Positions 47,301-59,071 of a stretch of DNA of 64,000 nt are shown here, piece by piece (the stretch's first letter is position 1; each line of letters starts with the position of its first letter). Made by a program: the position numbers and the translations under genes. The stretch comes from Podospora comata (lineage: Eukaryota > Ascomycota > Sordariomycetes > Sordariales > Podosporaceae): contig CP071493.1 in NCBI GenBank assembly GCA_017354895.1, positions 6,944,001-7,008,000 of the forward strand, in the 5' to 3' direction. The notes below the pieces were generated by a model, which saw nothing but the letters and a program-made list of their open reading frames with translations, was not told where the DNA came from and made no database searches.

Positions 47301-48838
47301 GCCTCCTTTAGGCCCGGCTCCTGCTTCTCTTTGTCTTTCGCCGGGCTGTTGAACACATCGTACATGGAGTTGACCAGATCGGCCAGCCCGCTCACAGTCT
47401 CGGGAGACGGACTCTGGTTCTTCTTGAGTTTGCCAGCCTGTTCCAGGATCGGTTTGGCCTTTTCCGCACTCTCACGATGCTGATCTAGGTTCGCTTCGGT
47501 CTGGTTGATCAACTGGTCAAGCCTGTTGAGCTGGGGAATGTATGCTCTGCTCGCCCTGCCGAAGTTCTCCACTTGCTGGCGAATTTGATTGATCTGGTTG
47601 TCACTGTCAACCTCGAGCCGCCTGACCTTCTTTTCCAACTCCTCGGCTCGCCGCTTGACTCTGTCGTACTGTTCCCAAAGGTCCTTCAATTCTTGTTCCT
47701 TCTTTTGAAGCTTCCCTGACATCTCTGACCGCTGCTCTGACAGCATATCCCGCAAGTGCCGAATTTCGGCTTGCACCTTCTCCTTCTCCTTCTTGAGGGT
47801 TTCTCCATTCCCTTCTCTCAAGACCTGCATGGCAGTTTCCAGGTGGTTACTGGCGGCCTTGATATCTTCATTTTCGGCTTTCAACACGGCGTTCTCATCC
47901 TTCAGTTCCTTCATCCACTCTTCATATTGCGCCTTTTGCGCTTGGAGACCAGCGGCAGCCACTGTGGCAGATTCGATGGCACCCGTTGAAGTGAGCTCGG
48001 CCGCTGGGTTGATAGCCTCGAGAGCAGCCCTGAGTCGCGCAACCTTGTCTTCCAGTTCCCCGACCCTGGCTTGCGCCGCTTCTGCTTTGTCTTCGGCACG
48101 GGTGATATTTGCCAAGTAATCGTCCCGTTCTTTTCTCGCAATATCGTCGCTCATAGTGTGGACAACCCGACCGTCTTCGATCACGGTGCCGCCAGGAGTT
48201 GTCTGCAGGCTATTCCTACTGCTTAGAGTCTGGTTCAACCTCCGATTCTCGACCTGTTTGGCTCTCAGTTGTTGGGTCAGGTCCTTGACCTGGTCCTCCA
48301 AGTCATGGTTCATGTCCTCCAAATTTCCGATGAGATCCTCGGCCTCTTTGTTTTGGTCCTTCAGGTGGTAGTTTTCGTTGGTCAACACTGAATTCTGCTC
48401 CCTCAACACGTCCCGTTCCATCCGCATATCCGTCAGCTTTTTACACATAACGCTCCCGCTTCGCAGAGTGTTCATCCAGCCTTTCATCGCACGGTCGTAG
48501 TCTAGTTCGAGAAACCTGAAGCACGTAACAATAGGCTCATTATCGTTGTAGTCAAACCATTTGCCAACCACCTTGCTTGCTTTTATACTTTTCCAGAAGC
48601 CCTCGATAGGAGGATCGGTGGCAGTGGCCAGCAGCTCGCTGAGCCTTGACTCCCCGGCTTTGCTCCACGAGCTGAGATTCCAAGGATCATAGGAATACCT
48701 AATTTTATATATGCTCTCGGATTCTCTGGCATTTGGACGCCTAGGTCGAGCTGGCCGGTGTGGGGGGGTGCTCATGGTTCCCATCTCTGGAGAACCGCGC
48801 GCTTCCAGGGCTTGCGAGTTATGGTGGTCCCCAGACAT
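44356..48838 (-). CDS. Coiled-coil, membrane-anchored protein of unknown function (1472 aa)
   Basis: Two large open frames are joined by one intron (46962-46899; donor CCG G|GTGAGT, branch TACTGACAT, acceptor ATCCAG|AG ACA), giving exons 48838-46963 and 46898-44356. The ATG at 48838 is used, since the frame upstream begins only with TTG. The N-terminus has a globular block (YSYDPWNLSSWSKAGESRL, then KWFDYNDNEPIVTCFRFLEL) before about 400 residues of coiled coil. After the splice come a Pro/Ser linker, a second helical region, a double hydrophobic stretch at about 1140-1200 (FLWVILFALSAPAEFY, ILLILTTPFDMVGYAFAWV) and another helix at about 1355-1380 (LIICLSILTTVFSSVLYLAL). It could be a nuclear-envelope, ER or spindle-pole tether, by layout only. 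No family recognised. Confidence 0.78.
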
Positions 48839-49346
48839 TGTCGCAGAGCTTTTTGCTGGTTGTAGACGTGTAGAATAAGCAGGTGGCTGGTAACCAAAGA
48901 ACTCGTACCGAGAAAACAAAACACGGTGACATTTGCGAGAGCGAAGGTCAGGAGCTTCATATCAAGCAGCACCGAACAAACACGGGAAACTGATGGACTG
49001 CACAATGAACGGAGCAACTGGACAAAGAAGCGTTGCGGTCTTCTGCCGCCCAAGTTTCGCGACATCATCGCGTTACAGACAAAGACTTTGGGCCTGTAGA
49101 TGCTTGCGGATGCAGGCCCAGAGCTTTCCACTCGAACAACTAAAACAAAGAACACTTCCCCCGCCGATACCGGTCAGATTGTAAGTAGCTGTACCAAAGC
49201 GGCTAACCAAACACGGGCAACTTACTGGTAACTAATTACACGGCCAGGAATCTCCGAAGCCATAGCTCTCTTCCTCCATACGTACCACACAGCAAAAATC
49301 GTCCACAACTCTGGTGTTGCAAACCCTCAGCACACTCAATGTGGCG
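48839..49346. other. Intergenic region, 0.5 kb
   Basis: Between the 5' end of the coiled-coil membrane gene and the 3' end of NSE4, both on the minus strand. It holds the promoter of the former. No gene seen. Confidence 0.6.
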
Positions 49347-50704
49347 TCAATAATACCAACCACGTGCGCCAGGTCCAGTCTGGTCCTCTTCTTGACGGTG
49401 TGGTATTATAGGCTGCTTGATGCCAAAAGCCTCGATGATAGCGCTCCACATCTCCATGTCGATTGACATGATAGCCTGATGTCTCATAGGCGCTCTGGCT
49501 CGTGATGCCGACTCGGCCTCGTCATCTCGTGCCTTGTACGGCACTGTCACTCAGTGTCAGCATCTTTCACGGTCCGCGCAAGGCTTCAGGGTTGTCACTT
49601 ACCAATACCTGGCAGGCCATTGCCGTCAAATTTGAGCTCGATATTGCCCTCGTGCAGCAAGAAACTGACGTAGAACATGTTCTCTACTGTTTGGCCATAC
49701 GAATGTGGGTTGATTACGAAGCGTAACAGATCCACATTGCCACTGCCGTTAAGACCAAGCCCATCCATCACCTGCCGCAACTGTTCTTCCGAGAGTTCAG
49801 TCCCACGGTCCGCCTCAAGTTGTCTGCACTTCTCTCGGGCCAAGTCCTGAGCTTTTGATTCATGGGCTTCCAGCCGGACCAGGATGTTCTTGCAAATGGA
49901 GGGAAGATCGTTCCTGGTATTTCGCTTGAGGTCTTCTGCCCGGAGTTCCTGAGGTCGTACCTCTATAAGATTGCTGACTTTGAAAGGCGCTGACCGTTTG
50001 GTGACCTTTCGGGCCTTCTTCTCTATCGAAAGCGGCCCCAACAGGAACCCTGGCACAGGAGGCCTAAGGATGGCTGGTATCGCGGCGTAGCGACCGAGGT
50101 GTGTCCAGTTGGCCATGTCGCCTTCGTCGCCGATATCCTCCTCGTCGCTGCCCAGAGCTCCACGAGGCTGTCTCCTCCTTCTTTGGGTGTTTGATAACTC
50201 GGCAGCGTCGTCGTTCTCGATACCACCGCCGTTCCGCATAAACGTAGAAGCCTTAGATATAAATTCATCCAAGTCAAGACCGCCGACGTTTCCTTGTCCA
50301 ATCTTCTGTGCTCGCTTGACACTCATGTCTGCGATCGAGACTAGGACCCTGGCGTCAATTGCCGCCTCATTGGTCTGCTTGACCCTAACCAGGGTCGCGT
50401 CCTGCTTATCAAGTATGCGAATCAACGGATTGTGATCCTCTCCGATCAGTCGGTCCTGATTCTCCTTTAATTCTCTCCATGTCTCCCGCATAGACCGTTG
50501 GATCTGGCGACGCTCCTGCATTGGCTGTTCCGGGTCGTACTCATCCCCATCGCCGTGGTCCGCTTGTACTGATGGCTCTCTAATTCTGCGACGGCTGGTC
50601 GATGGGCCGCCGCCAATATCAGATGTACGTTTCCGAGAGCTTCTTGTTGGGGGCTCGTTCTCTTTACCTCGCCCACGGACGGCGAGGTGATTGCGGTCGT
50701 CCAT
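49347..50704 (-). CDS. NSE4: Nse4 kleisin of the SMC5-SMC6 complex
   Basis: Kleisin subunit that bridges the Smc5 and Smc6 heads and, with Nse1 and Nse3, acts in recombinational repair and replication-fork stability in the nucleus. Two exons (50704-49603 and 49543-49347; 59-nt intron) give 432 aa. The ATG at 50704 follows an open stretch that begins only with TTG. The N-terminus is basic and disordered (GRGKENEPPTRSSRKRTSD). The N-terminal winged-helix region carries LIRILDKQDATLVRVKQTNE and MSVKRAQKIGQG. The C-terminal Nse4 domain has NPHSYGQTVENMFYVSFL and, after the splice, RHQAIMSIDMEMWSAIIEAF and IKQPIIPHR, which are diagnostic. Divergent from VPS34. Confidence 0.93.
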
Positions 50705-51197
50705 TGTGCTAGAGATGGGATCCAAGATTAAGCCGACAATACGGCGAATGTGGTGAGTTTGGTGAAGCTTGAGCGAAAGGAAGGATAGTATTTATTACAA
50801 TTATTGAACGGTAATTGAAAGTTGAGGTTGACTGGTGACGGGAATTGAAGAGTGGGAGGTGGTATATCTGAAGTTGGAAGACGCATTAATGAGTGGGAAG
50901 ACGCGATTGCTCGCCAAGGCAAGTTTAGGCAGCTGAAGTGGGGTGTTGGTTCAGCTGGAGCAGTGGGGCAGAGCTTGTGAGCTGGAAGCGACAGGGTTCT
51001 TTTTAGTGGGCGTTTGCCCACCGCGGGGCATCTTACAGCGTGACGTTGCAGCTGCTGCCACCCGTTTGCGCAACAAGTGATTCCATCGCCGTGCAAAGAC
51101 AAAGTTGCGCTTTGGTCTCCTAGCGTTCTAATCAGAGAGGCGAGCTGATTGAATAGAGAGAGACCGCGAGCTCTCCGTCACTCCCGTCGTTGTCGAA
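50705..51197. promoter_or_regulatory. Divergent promoter region, NSE4 / VPS34
   Basis: 493 nt between the two ATGs serve both genes. No specific operator was recognised. Confidence 0.55.
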
Positions 51198-54035
51198 ATG
51201 GAGCCCTTCTCGTTTGCCAGCTCCGACTCGCTTGATTACCCCGTCAGGATTCGTATGTGGGTTGCGCCGATGTTTCTGTTGCTGTTACTTTGCTATCATG
51301 GGCGCGGAATGTGCTGATAGAGAGTGGTGTAGCATAAACCTCGAAGGTGAAGAGGCACCTGTCTTATTTTCTACCCTCCTCGACAATCCCAACCTTCGAC
51401 ACATAGGATCCAACCAAAGGTCTGGCACTCCGTCCGCCCTTCTCCAAACAATGCTGATACCATCGCGTCTAGCCCCTTTTCCGATCTCTATGTCACAGTA
51501 CAGGTGTGGGCAGGTTCCAAGCCGTTGACTGTCCCTGTTCAGACATCTTTCAAGACCTTTCGAGCGGAGCGCAGATGGGGCGAATGGCTCGAACTACCTG
51601 TCACATACTCAGTCTTACCCCAGAATGCCTGCCTTGCGATAACACTTTGGGACCTTTCCCCAACGGGAGACGGACCTTATGGTCACAGAATTCCTTTCGG
51701 GGGGGCTACATTGCCGCTGTTCGATAAGGATAACCAGCTACACAAAGGTCGCCAGAAATGTCACGTCTACAGACATCTTCACGCGGACGGACACGACGAC
51801 ACTACAACCCCCGCTCTAGTCCCTAGGTCACGACCCAAAGACGGAACACCCGAGGACAAGGATGCCGCCGAGTTGGATCGTATGGAGGCGCTATTCAAGA
51901 AGCATGAAATGGGCGAGATTCCCCGCGTGGATTGGCTGGACCAGCTTGTCTTTCGTGGATTCGAGAGGCGCGGCCTTCAGACGGCCAGGTCATCTCTCAA
52001 GGCCAAAGCCATCAGGCAAACAGAGGCTTCTCGGGATGACAGGTCCAGTGCGCAGAACGAGAAAGCGAAGCCAGAACCATCTGGGTACTTTCTGAACGTA
52101 GAGCTACCAAGATTCGACTTCCCTGTGGTCTTTGCTGACTATGAGTATCCGGCACCACCCATCTCTTCGTTCCAGCATCTTTCCTCGTCACAATCCAACA
52201 TCCTACTCAAACCTCCACCAGAGGTCCATTTCGGCCCCGGTATCAGCGTCGACGACGACGAGGGCTACGAAGGCCGGCTGATCAGGGTGTATGACCCCGA
52301 GGTCGGTGCAAGAGACAACCCCGCCGAGAGCAAGCATCGCAGATTGGTCCGCAGCCAGCATCGTAATGGGATTCTGGACAAGGACCTCAAGCCAAACGCC
52401 AAGGTGCGGGATGAGCTGAATGTGATCATGTCATACTCGCCAACCCACACGCTTTCGCCAGAGGAGAAGGACCTCATCTGGAAATTCCGCTATCACCTCA
52501 CAAGAAACAAAAAGGCACTCACCAAGTTTGTCAAGTCGGTGAACTGGCTAGATCACTCCGAGTCGAAGCAGGCTGTTCAAGTCCTCGGGAAGTGGACGGA
52601 CATTGATGTTGACGACGCCTTGGAGTTGCTTGGCCCGACGTTTGATAATTCGGCCGTGCGGGCATTTGCTGTTGAGCGATTGCGCAAAGCTGACGACAAG
52701 GAGTTACTTCTGTATCTGCTTCAGCTCGTCCAGGCGCTCAAATATGAACATATCTCGGCACGGCCTGGCCATGAGGTCACACACGACTCGTCTTTGGCTC
52801 GATTCTTGATATCCCGGGCTGTTCACAGTCTTGCACTCGGCAACTACTTTTGGTGGTATCTCATGGTCGAGTGTGATGATAGTTCCATGGATCAGGGTGA
52901 GGAAACTCAAATGATTTACAAGAAGATTGCGTACGATTTCATGGCAGAGCTAGTGAAGCGCCCGGACGGGAAGGAGACCCGAAAGACGTTGCTGCGACAG
53001 GCTGAGTGGATTGCGATCCTCTCCAAGATTTCTGGGGAAATCAAGGAGGCGAACGAATCCATCGCGAAGAGGGTAGAGCGCGTCAAGCACTTCTTGGCCG
53101 ACCCCAAAAACGAGCTGGTGACCATCGACCCACCACTTCCCCTGCCCCTGGATCCTTCGATAGAAATATGCGGTGTGGTTCCGGAAGACACAGTTGTCTT
53201 CAAGTCATCATTACATCCTATCAAAGTGGCCTTCAAGACCACCTCTGGTCGGAAATACCCTATCTTGTTCAAGACCGGCGATGACCTCCGTCAGGATCAG
53301 CTCGTTATCCAGATCATCACCCTCATGGATAACCTATTGCTGAAAGAGAACCTCGACCTGAAGCTCTCCCCTTACAAGATTTTGGCCACCGGTACGAGTG
53401 CCGGCCTGTCACAGTTTGTGCCATCCATGACCTTTCAGGGCATCGCCTCCAAATACCGCGCCAACCCGGCACAGGCCTATCTCAAGCAGAACAACCCCGA
53501 CGCCCAAGGGCCATTCGGCATGCGCAAGGAGAGTCTGGATACATTTGTCCGGTCGTGCGCCGGCTACTGCGTGATCACTTACATCCTCGGCGTTGGTGAC
53601 CGTCACCTCGACAACCTGCTGTTAGCTCCAGACGGCCACTTCTTCCACGCCGATTTTGGGTACATCCTCGGCCGCGACCCGAAACCTTTTGCGCCCGCGA
53701 TGAAGCTCTCCAAGGAGATGGTCGACTGCATGGGCGGGTCCAACTCGGAGTATTACCGGCAGTTCAAGCAGTACTGCTTCTTGGCGTATAGCGCGCTGAG
53801 GAAGAACAGCAACTTGATTCTGAACTTGTTCAGTTTGATGGTCGACGCGAATATTCCCGACATCAAGCTGGAGCCGGATAAGGCGGTGCTGAAGGTTAAG
53901 GAGAGGTTTCACTTGGAACTGAGCGAGGAGGATGCGATTAGACATTTGGAGAGGATCATGGACGACAACCTGAACGCGCTGGTGCCAGTGGTGATTGACA
54001 AGTTGCATGAGCTGGTGCAGGCTTTTAGGGCGTAG
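51198..54035 (+). CDS. VPS34: Class III phosphatidylinositol 3-kinase Vps34
   Basis: Makes PtdIns3P on endosomes and autophagosome precursors, working with Vps15 and Atg6/Vps30. Three exons (51198-51256, 51333-51419 and 51473-54035; introns of 76 and 53 nt) give 902 aa. The junctions restore the family N-terminus, YPVRIRIINLEGEE, then LRHIGSNQSPFSDLYVTVQ. The C2 domain contains VWAGSKPLTVPVQTSFK and LAITLWDLSPTGDG. The helical PIK domain lies at about 290-480. The kinase domain begins near 590 (PIKVAFKTTSGRKYPILFK, DDLRQDQLVIQ). It has the catalytic loop GVGDRHLDNLLL at about 754-765 and HADFGYILGRDPKPF, and ends KLHELVQAFRA as in functional orthologues. Catalytic residues are intact. It is convergent with ETR1, 138 nt apart. 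Confidence 0.97.
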
Positions 54036-54173
54036 TTTAGAGATGGATTTGGTGTTCAGGTGGCGCTAGGTATGAATTTTGGGACGGAGAACCAGATATA
54101 TAGTGGTGGCATTCATGTTCAGGAAGTGATGCCATCGTGCCATTCGCAGCGTCTCTTGAGCCACACGTGATCT

Positions 54174-55442
54174 TTATGTCTCCCCGAAAACAAAAACACC
54201 CTTCCCACTCCTAAACCCGCCCAGGGTCCCCTGAACCGCCTCCTTGAGCGTCTTCTCCTCCGTCTCCCAGTTCCACTCCACCTCCTGCACCGGGCTCTCC
54301 TTGAACTTACCCTCCCTCATCAAGTTCAAAATATCCTCAATCATCTTCTTCTTGCCCTCTGGGTTCTCCTTACCCCACTCACTCAACCAAAAGCCTTCGA
54401 ACCTCAACCTCTTGAAGATCTGCGGCCCAGTCGGGAACGGGAAACTTTGTCTGCTCATCCCGCCATACGTAACCATGCACCCCTTTGGACTCAGCGCCTT
54501 CACCACAGCACTCGCCGACTTCCCCCCAACACAGTTCATCCCCAACAACAACGGCTCCTTCCCCCCCTTTGTCAGCTCCCCAAGTCGATCCCTAAAACTC
54601 CTGTCCAAGAACTCCTGCTCGGTCAGAACAACATTGGCTCCCAACCCGGTGAGCTCCTCCTTGAGCTCCTCCGTCTCTTCAGGTGTCTCCCTTTCCCGAA
54701 CGACGTTGATACTCCTCAACCCCCACAACCTCCCAAACTGAACCGCCGCCCTGCCCACCCCAGAATTCGCCCCGTTTTGGAGAAACCACGCCCCCCCGGA
54801 GACGTCTTTCCCCTCGCGATACCACCGCATGCTGAGACCAACCAGATCGACATAGTCCTTCAGCATCCGATACGCACTGCACGGATTCACCGACACCGTC
54901 GCCACCTGAACGGGCGTCAAACCCTCCCTCTCAACCCTCATCAGTTTCCCCTCCGCCTCCTCAACCAAAGCATGAGTCCTAAAGGTTCCAAACCCCGTCT
55001 TGGCAGGGATAACCCAATCCCCCTTCTCCAGACCCTTCACCCCCTGCCCGACAGACAGGACCTCGAAGCAGGCCTCATTCCCCGGTACTGCGGACGGTTG
55101 GGCGGTGCCGAGGAGGGTGGTGAAGGGGGGCTTGGAGCCGTAGGTGCCCTGGATGGTGTTGACGTCTGCTGGGTTTACTGGTGCTGCGAGGGTGCGGACC
55201 AAGACGGAGCCGGAGGGGAGGGTGGGGGAGATGGAGTGGGTGTGCAGCGACAAGACGTCAATAGGTTCGCCAAAGGAGGAGAAGGTGAGGGCTTTGGATT
55301 GGTGGTAGCCGTAGGGGCCGGTGAGGTGGCGTTTTTGGGTGAGGGTAGGGGCCGCTCGGGGAGTGGCCGTGGTGAGAGCCGGACGGAGGAGTTTGCTGGT
55401 GGGGAGGCGGAGGGCCCTGGTTGTTAGACGGGGGGCTGCCAT
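54174..55442 (-). CDS. ETR1: Mitochondrial 2-enoyl thioester reductase (Etr1/MECR)
   Basis: NADPH-dependent enoyl-ACP reductase of mitochondrial type II fatty-acid synthesis, needed for lipoate and respiration. Single exon, 422 aa. The ATG at 55442 opens a basic, Arg/Thr-rich presequence that runs to the KRHLTG region, and the open frame continues upstream without another ATG. The MDR fold shows VNPADVNTIQGTYGSKP, with Tyr101 matching the catalytic tyrosine of the family. Next are AVPGNEACFEVLSVGQGVKG, NPCSAYRMLKDYV and the nucleotide-binding WFLQNGANSGVGRAAVQFGR, a family variant of the Gly motif. LLGMNCVGGKSASAVVKALS and TYGGMSRQSFPFPTG follow. High confidence. Confidence 0.94.
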   Translation of the reverse strand: MAAPRLTTRALRLPTSKLLRPALTTATPRAAPTLTQKRHLTGPYGYHQSKALTFSSFGEPIDVLSLHTHSISPTLPSGSVLVRTLAAPVNPADVNTIQGTYGSKPPFTTLLGTAQPSAVPGNEACFEVLSVGQGVKGLEKGDWVIPAKTGFGTFRTHALVEEAEGKLMRVEREGLTPVQVATVSVNPCSAYRMLKDYVDLVGLSMRWYREGKDVSGGAWFLQNGANSGVGRAAVQFGRLWGLRSINVVRERETPEETEELKEELTGLGANVVLTEQEFLDRSFRDRLGELTKGGKEPLLLGMNCVGGKSASAVVKALSPKGCMVTYGGMSRQSFPFPTGPQIFKRLRFEGFWLSEWGKENPEGKKKMIEDILNLMREGKFKESPVQEVEWNWETEEKTLKEAVQGTLGGFRSGKGVFVFGET

Positions 55443-56700
55443 TGTGAGATTGAACGGCCGGGTGAGAGGTGAAGTGACGGCAAAGGGGCGAGGTGAGGTT
55501 GGTGAAAGTGTGTTGTGAATTGTTGACAGCAGCCTGCCCCGCTGAGAACCGGGGTGGATCGTGGACTTGCAGGGGATAGAGCTCGAGAAAGACAGCACCC
55601 AAACTGATGCTGAATACCCGAGCCGATGACGTCTGCCTGAGCTCTCTCTCTCCACGGCCAGAGCTCCATAGCCCCCAGCCAATCACACCTCACTTCCTGT
55701 CCCAAGAGCTCTATCTTATCATAAACCTCCATTTACAATTTCCCATGCCTACCTACATCATCTCAACTACAAATACCACCCCCATTATATGTCGCAAGCT
55801 CCCGTAATTTGACCGAAAAATCCCATCCGGCCTTCCTGCCCCCAAAGTGGCGTGACCCCTTAACACGTCCCCTCTATGTATGACATGCATCCCGAAGGTC
55901 AAAGCGGGATACGACCTTCATCACCATCCCTCCCTCCCTCCCTCCCTCCCTCCCTCACCTCTCCACCCGTCAATCATCTCCCTTACGCCTTGGCTTGGAC
56001 GTGATTATCACTTCTTATACCAATCATATCGTAATACACACGAAAAGTTGAGAAAGAAAACAAACCCCCCAAACTCAGATTCTCATTCCACCCCCCAATA
56101 ACTATGCTCAGCTGCTAAAAATATGGTATAAAACGAAGTTGAAAAAAAGCCATGAAATCGTAAAGTTGTCGCGCTCTGAACCTTCCCCAAACTGCGCATC
56201 CCTCCCCTTGTCAAAAAGCTATGTATGTATCGTCCTCAAAAATAACAAATTCCCCTCCCTCCTCCCCATGAGAAAGAAGAAGAAAAGGTTCTCCCGCTTT
56301 TGGCAACCTGATGTGTGCAAGAGGGGAAAAAAAAAGCGTGATCGTGAAACAAAAACCAGGAATAGACCAGCAGAAAAAGAAGGCGTGCCAGCCCAATCAA
56401 AAGCAAAGAGTCGTACACCTCAAGATAAGGCAACAGAGAGACATGACAGGGAAATAACACAAAGGAAAGAAAAACATGACAGAATGGGGTAGTAAACATC
56501 AATGAAATCGTCAGTCGCAAATTCAGACTGCCCGTTTACAAAGAAACGAGCCCGGGTATCTTCAATCAACATGTCGCAAATTCACCCATCCCCCTAGCTT
56601 CCACGGTATTTTTCCTGGATATAATTCCATTCTTTGCTTGTCCCTTACAGGGCTGTCCCAAGACGGTTGGTTGATGTGTTTTTGTGGTGCGTTGCATGGC
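55443..56700. other. Intergenic region, 1.26 kb
   Basis: ETR1 promoter on the left and the 3' flank of the next minus-strand gene on the right. It holds a (CCCT)n run at 55927-55955 and an A-rich stretch near 56250-56500. No gene seen. Confidence 0.6.
55927..55955 (+). repeat. (CCCT)n tetranucleotide microsatellite
   Basis: About seven uninterrupted CCCT units. Confidence 0.92.
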
Positions 56701-57534
56701 TTATTTGATGTCCTTGAACAGATCGCTGCCAAAGCCATCCTCGTCCTTGGCGTCGTCGCTCGACTTGAGCTCCGTCAGTTCCGGGATCATTGGTGGCGGG
56801 GGCCCGGTGGGCTTCTTCTCGTCTGTCGCGGGCGGAGAAAGTGGAGTTTTGTCGCTCCGGAATCTGCTAAACCAGCCACTCGACCGCTTCACTTTCCGAG
56901 AATCGGCCACACTGCTGGCGCCCCTGCTAGGAGGCCGCGATGTCCTTTTGCTTGCTTCCACTCCCTCTCCCTCCACATAGGCCGAGTTCAAAAGCCCGCG
57001 GCTAAAGAGGCGGCGAATGCTTCCGGGTCGCGCCGACAAGGTTGGGGAGGCGGGATTGTCTTCGGCCGGGCGTTTTACACCGGCAGTAGTCGCGATGGGC
57101 GGGACAGGAGCCGCAGCAGCAGCAGCAGCAGCAGCGGCGGCGGCCGTTGTGTTGCCATTCGACTTGACGGCCTCTTTCGGGGTGTCTGGCGGCGTGGGGA
57201 CGGCCTCCTCTCGTATCGGCGAAGGGAGGGGCGGAGGGATGTCCGTTCCGTCGGTCAGCGCACCAAACTTCAGGTCGAGGGCTGGAAGCTCAAAGCGCTT
57301 GGTTGCAGTGCCATTCGCAGGCTTCGCAGCAGCGGCGGTGTCCTTCTCTGATGGCATGTCGGGTTTGTCTTCGGAGACGGGTCTCGCCCAGAGCAGGTTG
57401 AATATGTTAAAGGTGAACGAGTGGGCAAGTTGTTTACCGAATGGCAGTGTTGGGATCGTCCGAGCGCCAGTGGTAATGGCGAGGGCAGTCGAATTGGATT
57501 GGTCCGCTACGGGGCGACTCGCACTACTAGACAT
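56701..57534 (-). CDS. Disordered protein of unknown function with polyalanine tract
   Basis: Single exon, 277 aa. The ATG at 57534 is the first in a frame that is open much further upstream but lacks any other ATG. It is Ser/Pro/Thr/Lys-rich with few predicted structured parts. Visible features are an aromatic segment, HSFTFNIFNLLWARPVSED, a run of about 12 alanines encoded by GCN repeats (about 57109-57144), and two basic blocks, RPGSIRRLFSRGLL and KVKRSSGWFSRFRSD. An acidic end, DEDGFGSDLFKDIK, closes the protein. The two basic blocks look like short conserved linear motifs. No family or function recognised. Confidence 0.7.
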   Translation of the reverse strand: MSSSASRPVADQSNSTALAITTGARTIPTLPFGKQLAHSFTFNIFNLLWARPVSEDKPDMPSEKDTAAAAKPANGTATKRFELPALDLKFGALTDGTDIPPPLPSPIREEAVPTPPDTPKEAVKSNGNTTAAAAAAAAAAAAPVPPIATTAGVKRPAEDNPASPTLSARPGSIRRLFSRGLLNSAYVEGEGVEASKRTSRPPSRGASSVADSRKVKRSSGWFSRFRSDKTPLSPPATDEKKPTGPPPPMIPELTELKSSDDAKDEDGFGSDLFKDIK

Positions 57535-59071
57535 CGGGATGTCGGAGGAATTGATGGCGTGTGATGGATACAGAAGCTCTGGAAACCGAACGGAAAAGAG
57601 GCGAAGGCCTGAGCGAGCGTGTTTGGTGTTGACAGGTGGGCTGGGCGAGCGATAGGTTTGTCTGGGTGGCCGCGCGGGATGTTTGGGTGCCGAGAGCGTT
57701 GGAGGAAACGAAACGTTGACACGGGAAACAAATGAAACGTTCGAGAGCCGGCAGGCAGGCAGGCAGGCAGGCAGGCAGGCGAGTTGTTGGTTGACCGTCG
57801 TAAAATATCGAGGTGGCGTCCGGTGAGAAACGAGTGAGCGACGAGTGAATGACTGTGATGGTCGCGCTGGACCTGTGTGTGTCCGGAGGGCCTTCAGATG
57901 ATAATGAATGGCTCTCCGAGAGAAAGTGATGGTGAGGTAAAAGTCTGGTGAACCCTTGTTGAAAAGAGGAGGACCTGGACAGGAAGGAGAGGCTGCTCCC
58001 TCAGCCCAAAAGGGAAAACACCCCTGGATCAGTGATGGTGCCCTGCAGAATTGCACCTCCGAGCCAAGCTAAACCTGTCAATTCCAATTGACTCCGCTAG
58101 AATGCGGGATGCCCTGTCACTTGGTAAGCTCGGGCTCGGCTAGGGACTTGGAATTGGTGATATGAACTTTGTTTCAAGCAGGCAAAAGAAAAGAACTGCC
58201 GTTTATTACCAACCTACGGGCCTGCTTACCTGTACATCCCGAGCTAATAGGACTCCAAAGGCACCTGGATTGCCATCACCCAACTTCAACCATCAGAAGA
58301 ATCCCAAATACAGCCCTCGGCGGGGTCCCCGAGACCAGCAGTTATCGTCCCCACCCTCCAAGGGACCGTGGCACCTTACCAATGCCGTATTACCCTGCAG
58401 AGCGATGGAAAGAGACCCGAGAGATCATCATGAGCAAAGTTTCGAAGGTGGGGCCCAGGTGCCGATATGCAGCTACCAGTGCTGAGTTCCAGGCGATTGG
58501 TTCTGTGTCCACGGCGTTGCCCAAATTGATTAACAACTACCGAGCTGTGCCGAGTGCAGCTGTGTGAGACTGCGGGCAGTCATCGTCGTATATCTGATAC
58601 TATCGCCATGATCGAGCTGCCAACTTTCACTGCACATGAATCCCACAATCTACCCTCGTATTCCAGCCTGTGGAGAGACACGCCCCGTCATGTGCAAGCT
58701 GTCGCTATCCGTCCTAGTAATATCGTTGATATTCGCTGCCTCGAGACACGCTCTCCGATGATTGCAAAAATACACCAAGAAGAATCCCAAGGAATAGCCA
58801 GAGCGTCACCATTCAACGCAGAACCTGTGACGCAGCAACATCCCATTCTTCCCCCCTATGCTCGTGAATTCGTGATCGCAAATATACCTGGTCGTATGCC
58901 AATCCGCCCATCGGCACCACACCCAGAAAGCTCTTCCACCCAATCCCACGCCGTCGCCACCAAAGTTCACCGTGTGTCTGTTGTATGGATGGCGCCGTAT
59001 GGATAGCGGATAGCGGAAGAAACTGTATTGTTATTTTTATTCTGTTTTTCTGGAGGACTCATGCCGATTTT
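57535..59071. other. Intergenic region, 1.5 kb
   Basis: Promoter and 5' leader of the polyalanine gene, with a (GGCA)n run at about 57750-57781, then the 3' flank of UBC13. A plus-strand frame at 58169-58567 has some protein-like stretches but no further support. Confidence 0.5.
57750..57781 (+). repeat. (GGCA)n tetranucleotide microsatellite
   Basis: About eight perfect GGCA units roughly 220 nt upstream of the polyalanine gene's ATG, probably within its 5' leader. Confidence 0.92.

Noticed and set aside
58554-59006. 150-codon plus-strand ORF
   Set aside because: No domain, no good start context and no splice evidence. It lies in the UBC13 3' flank.
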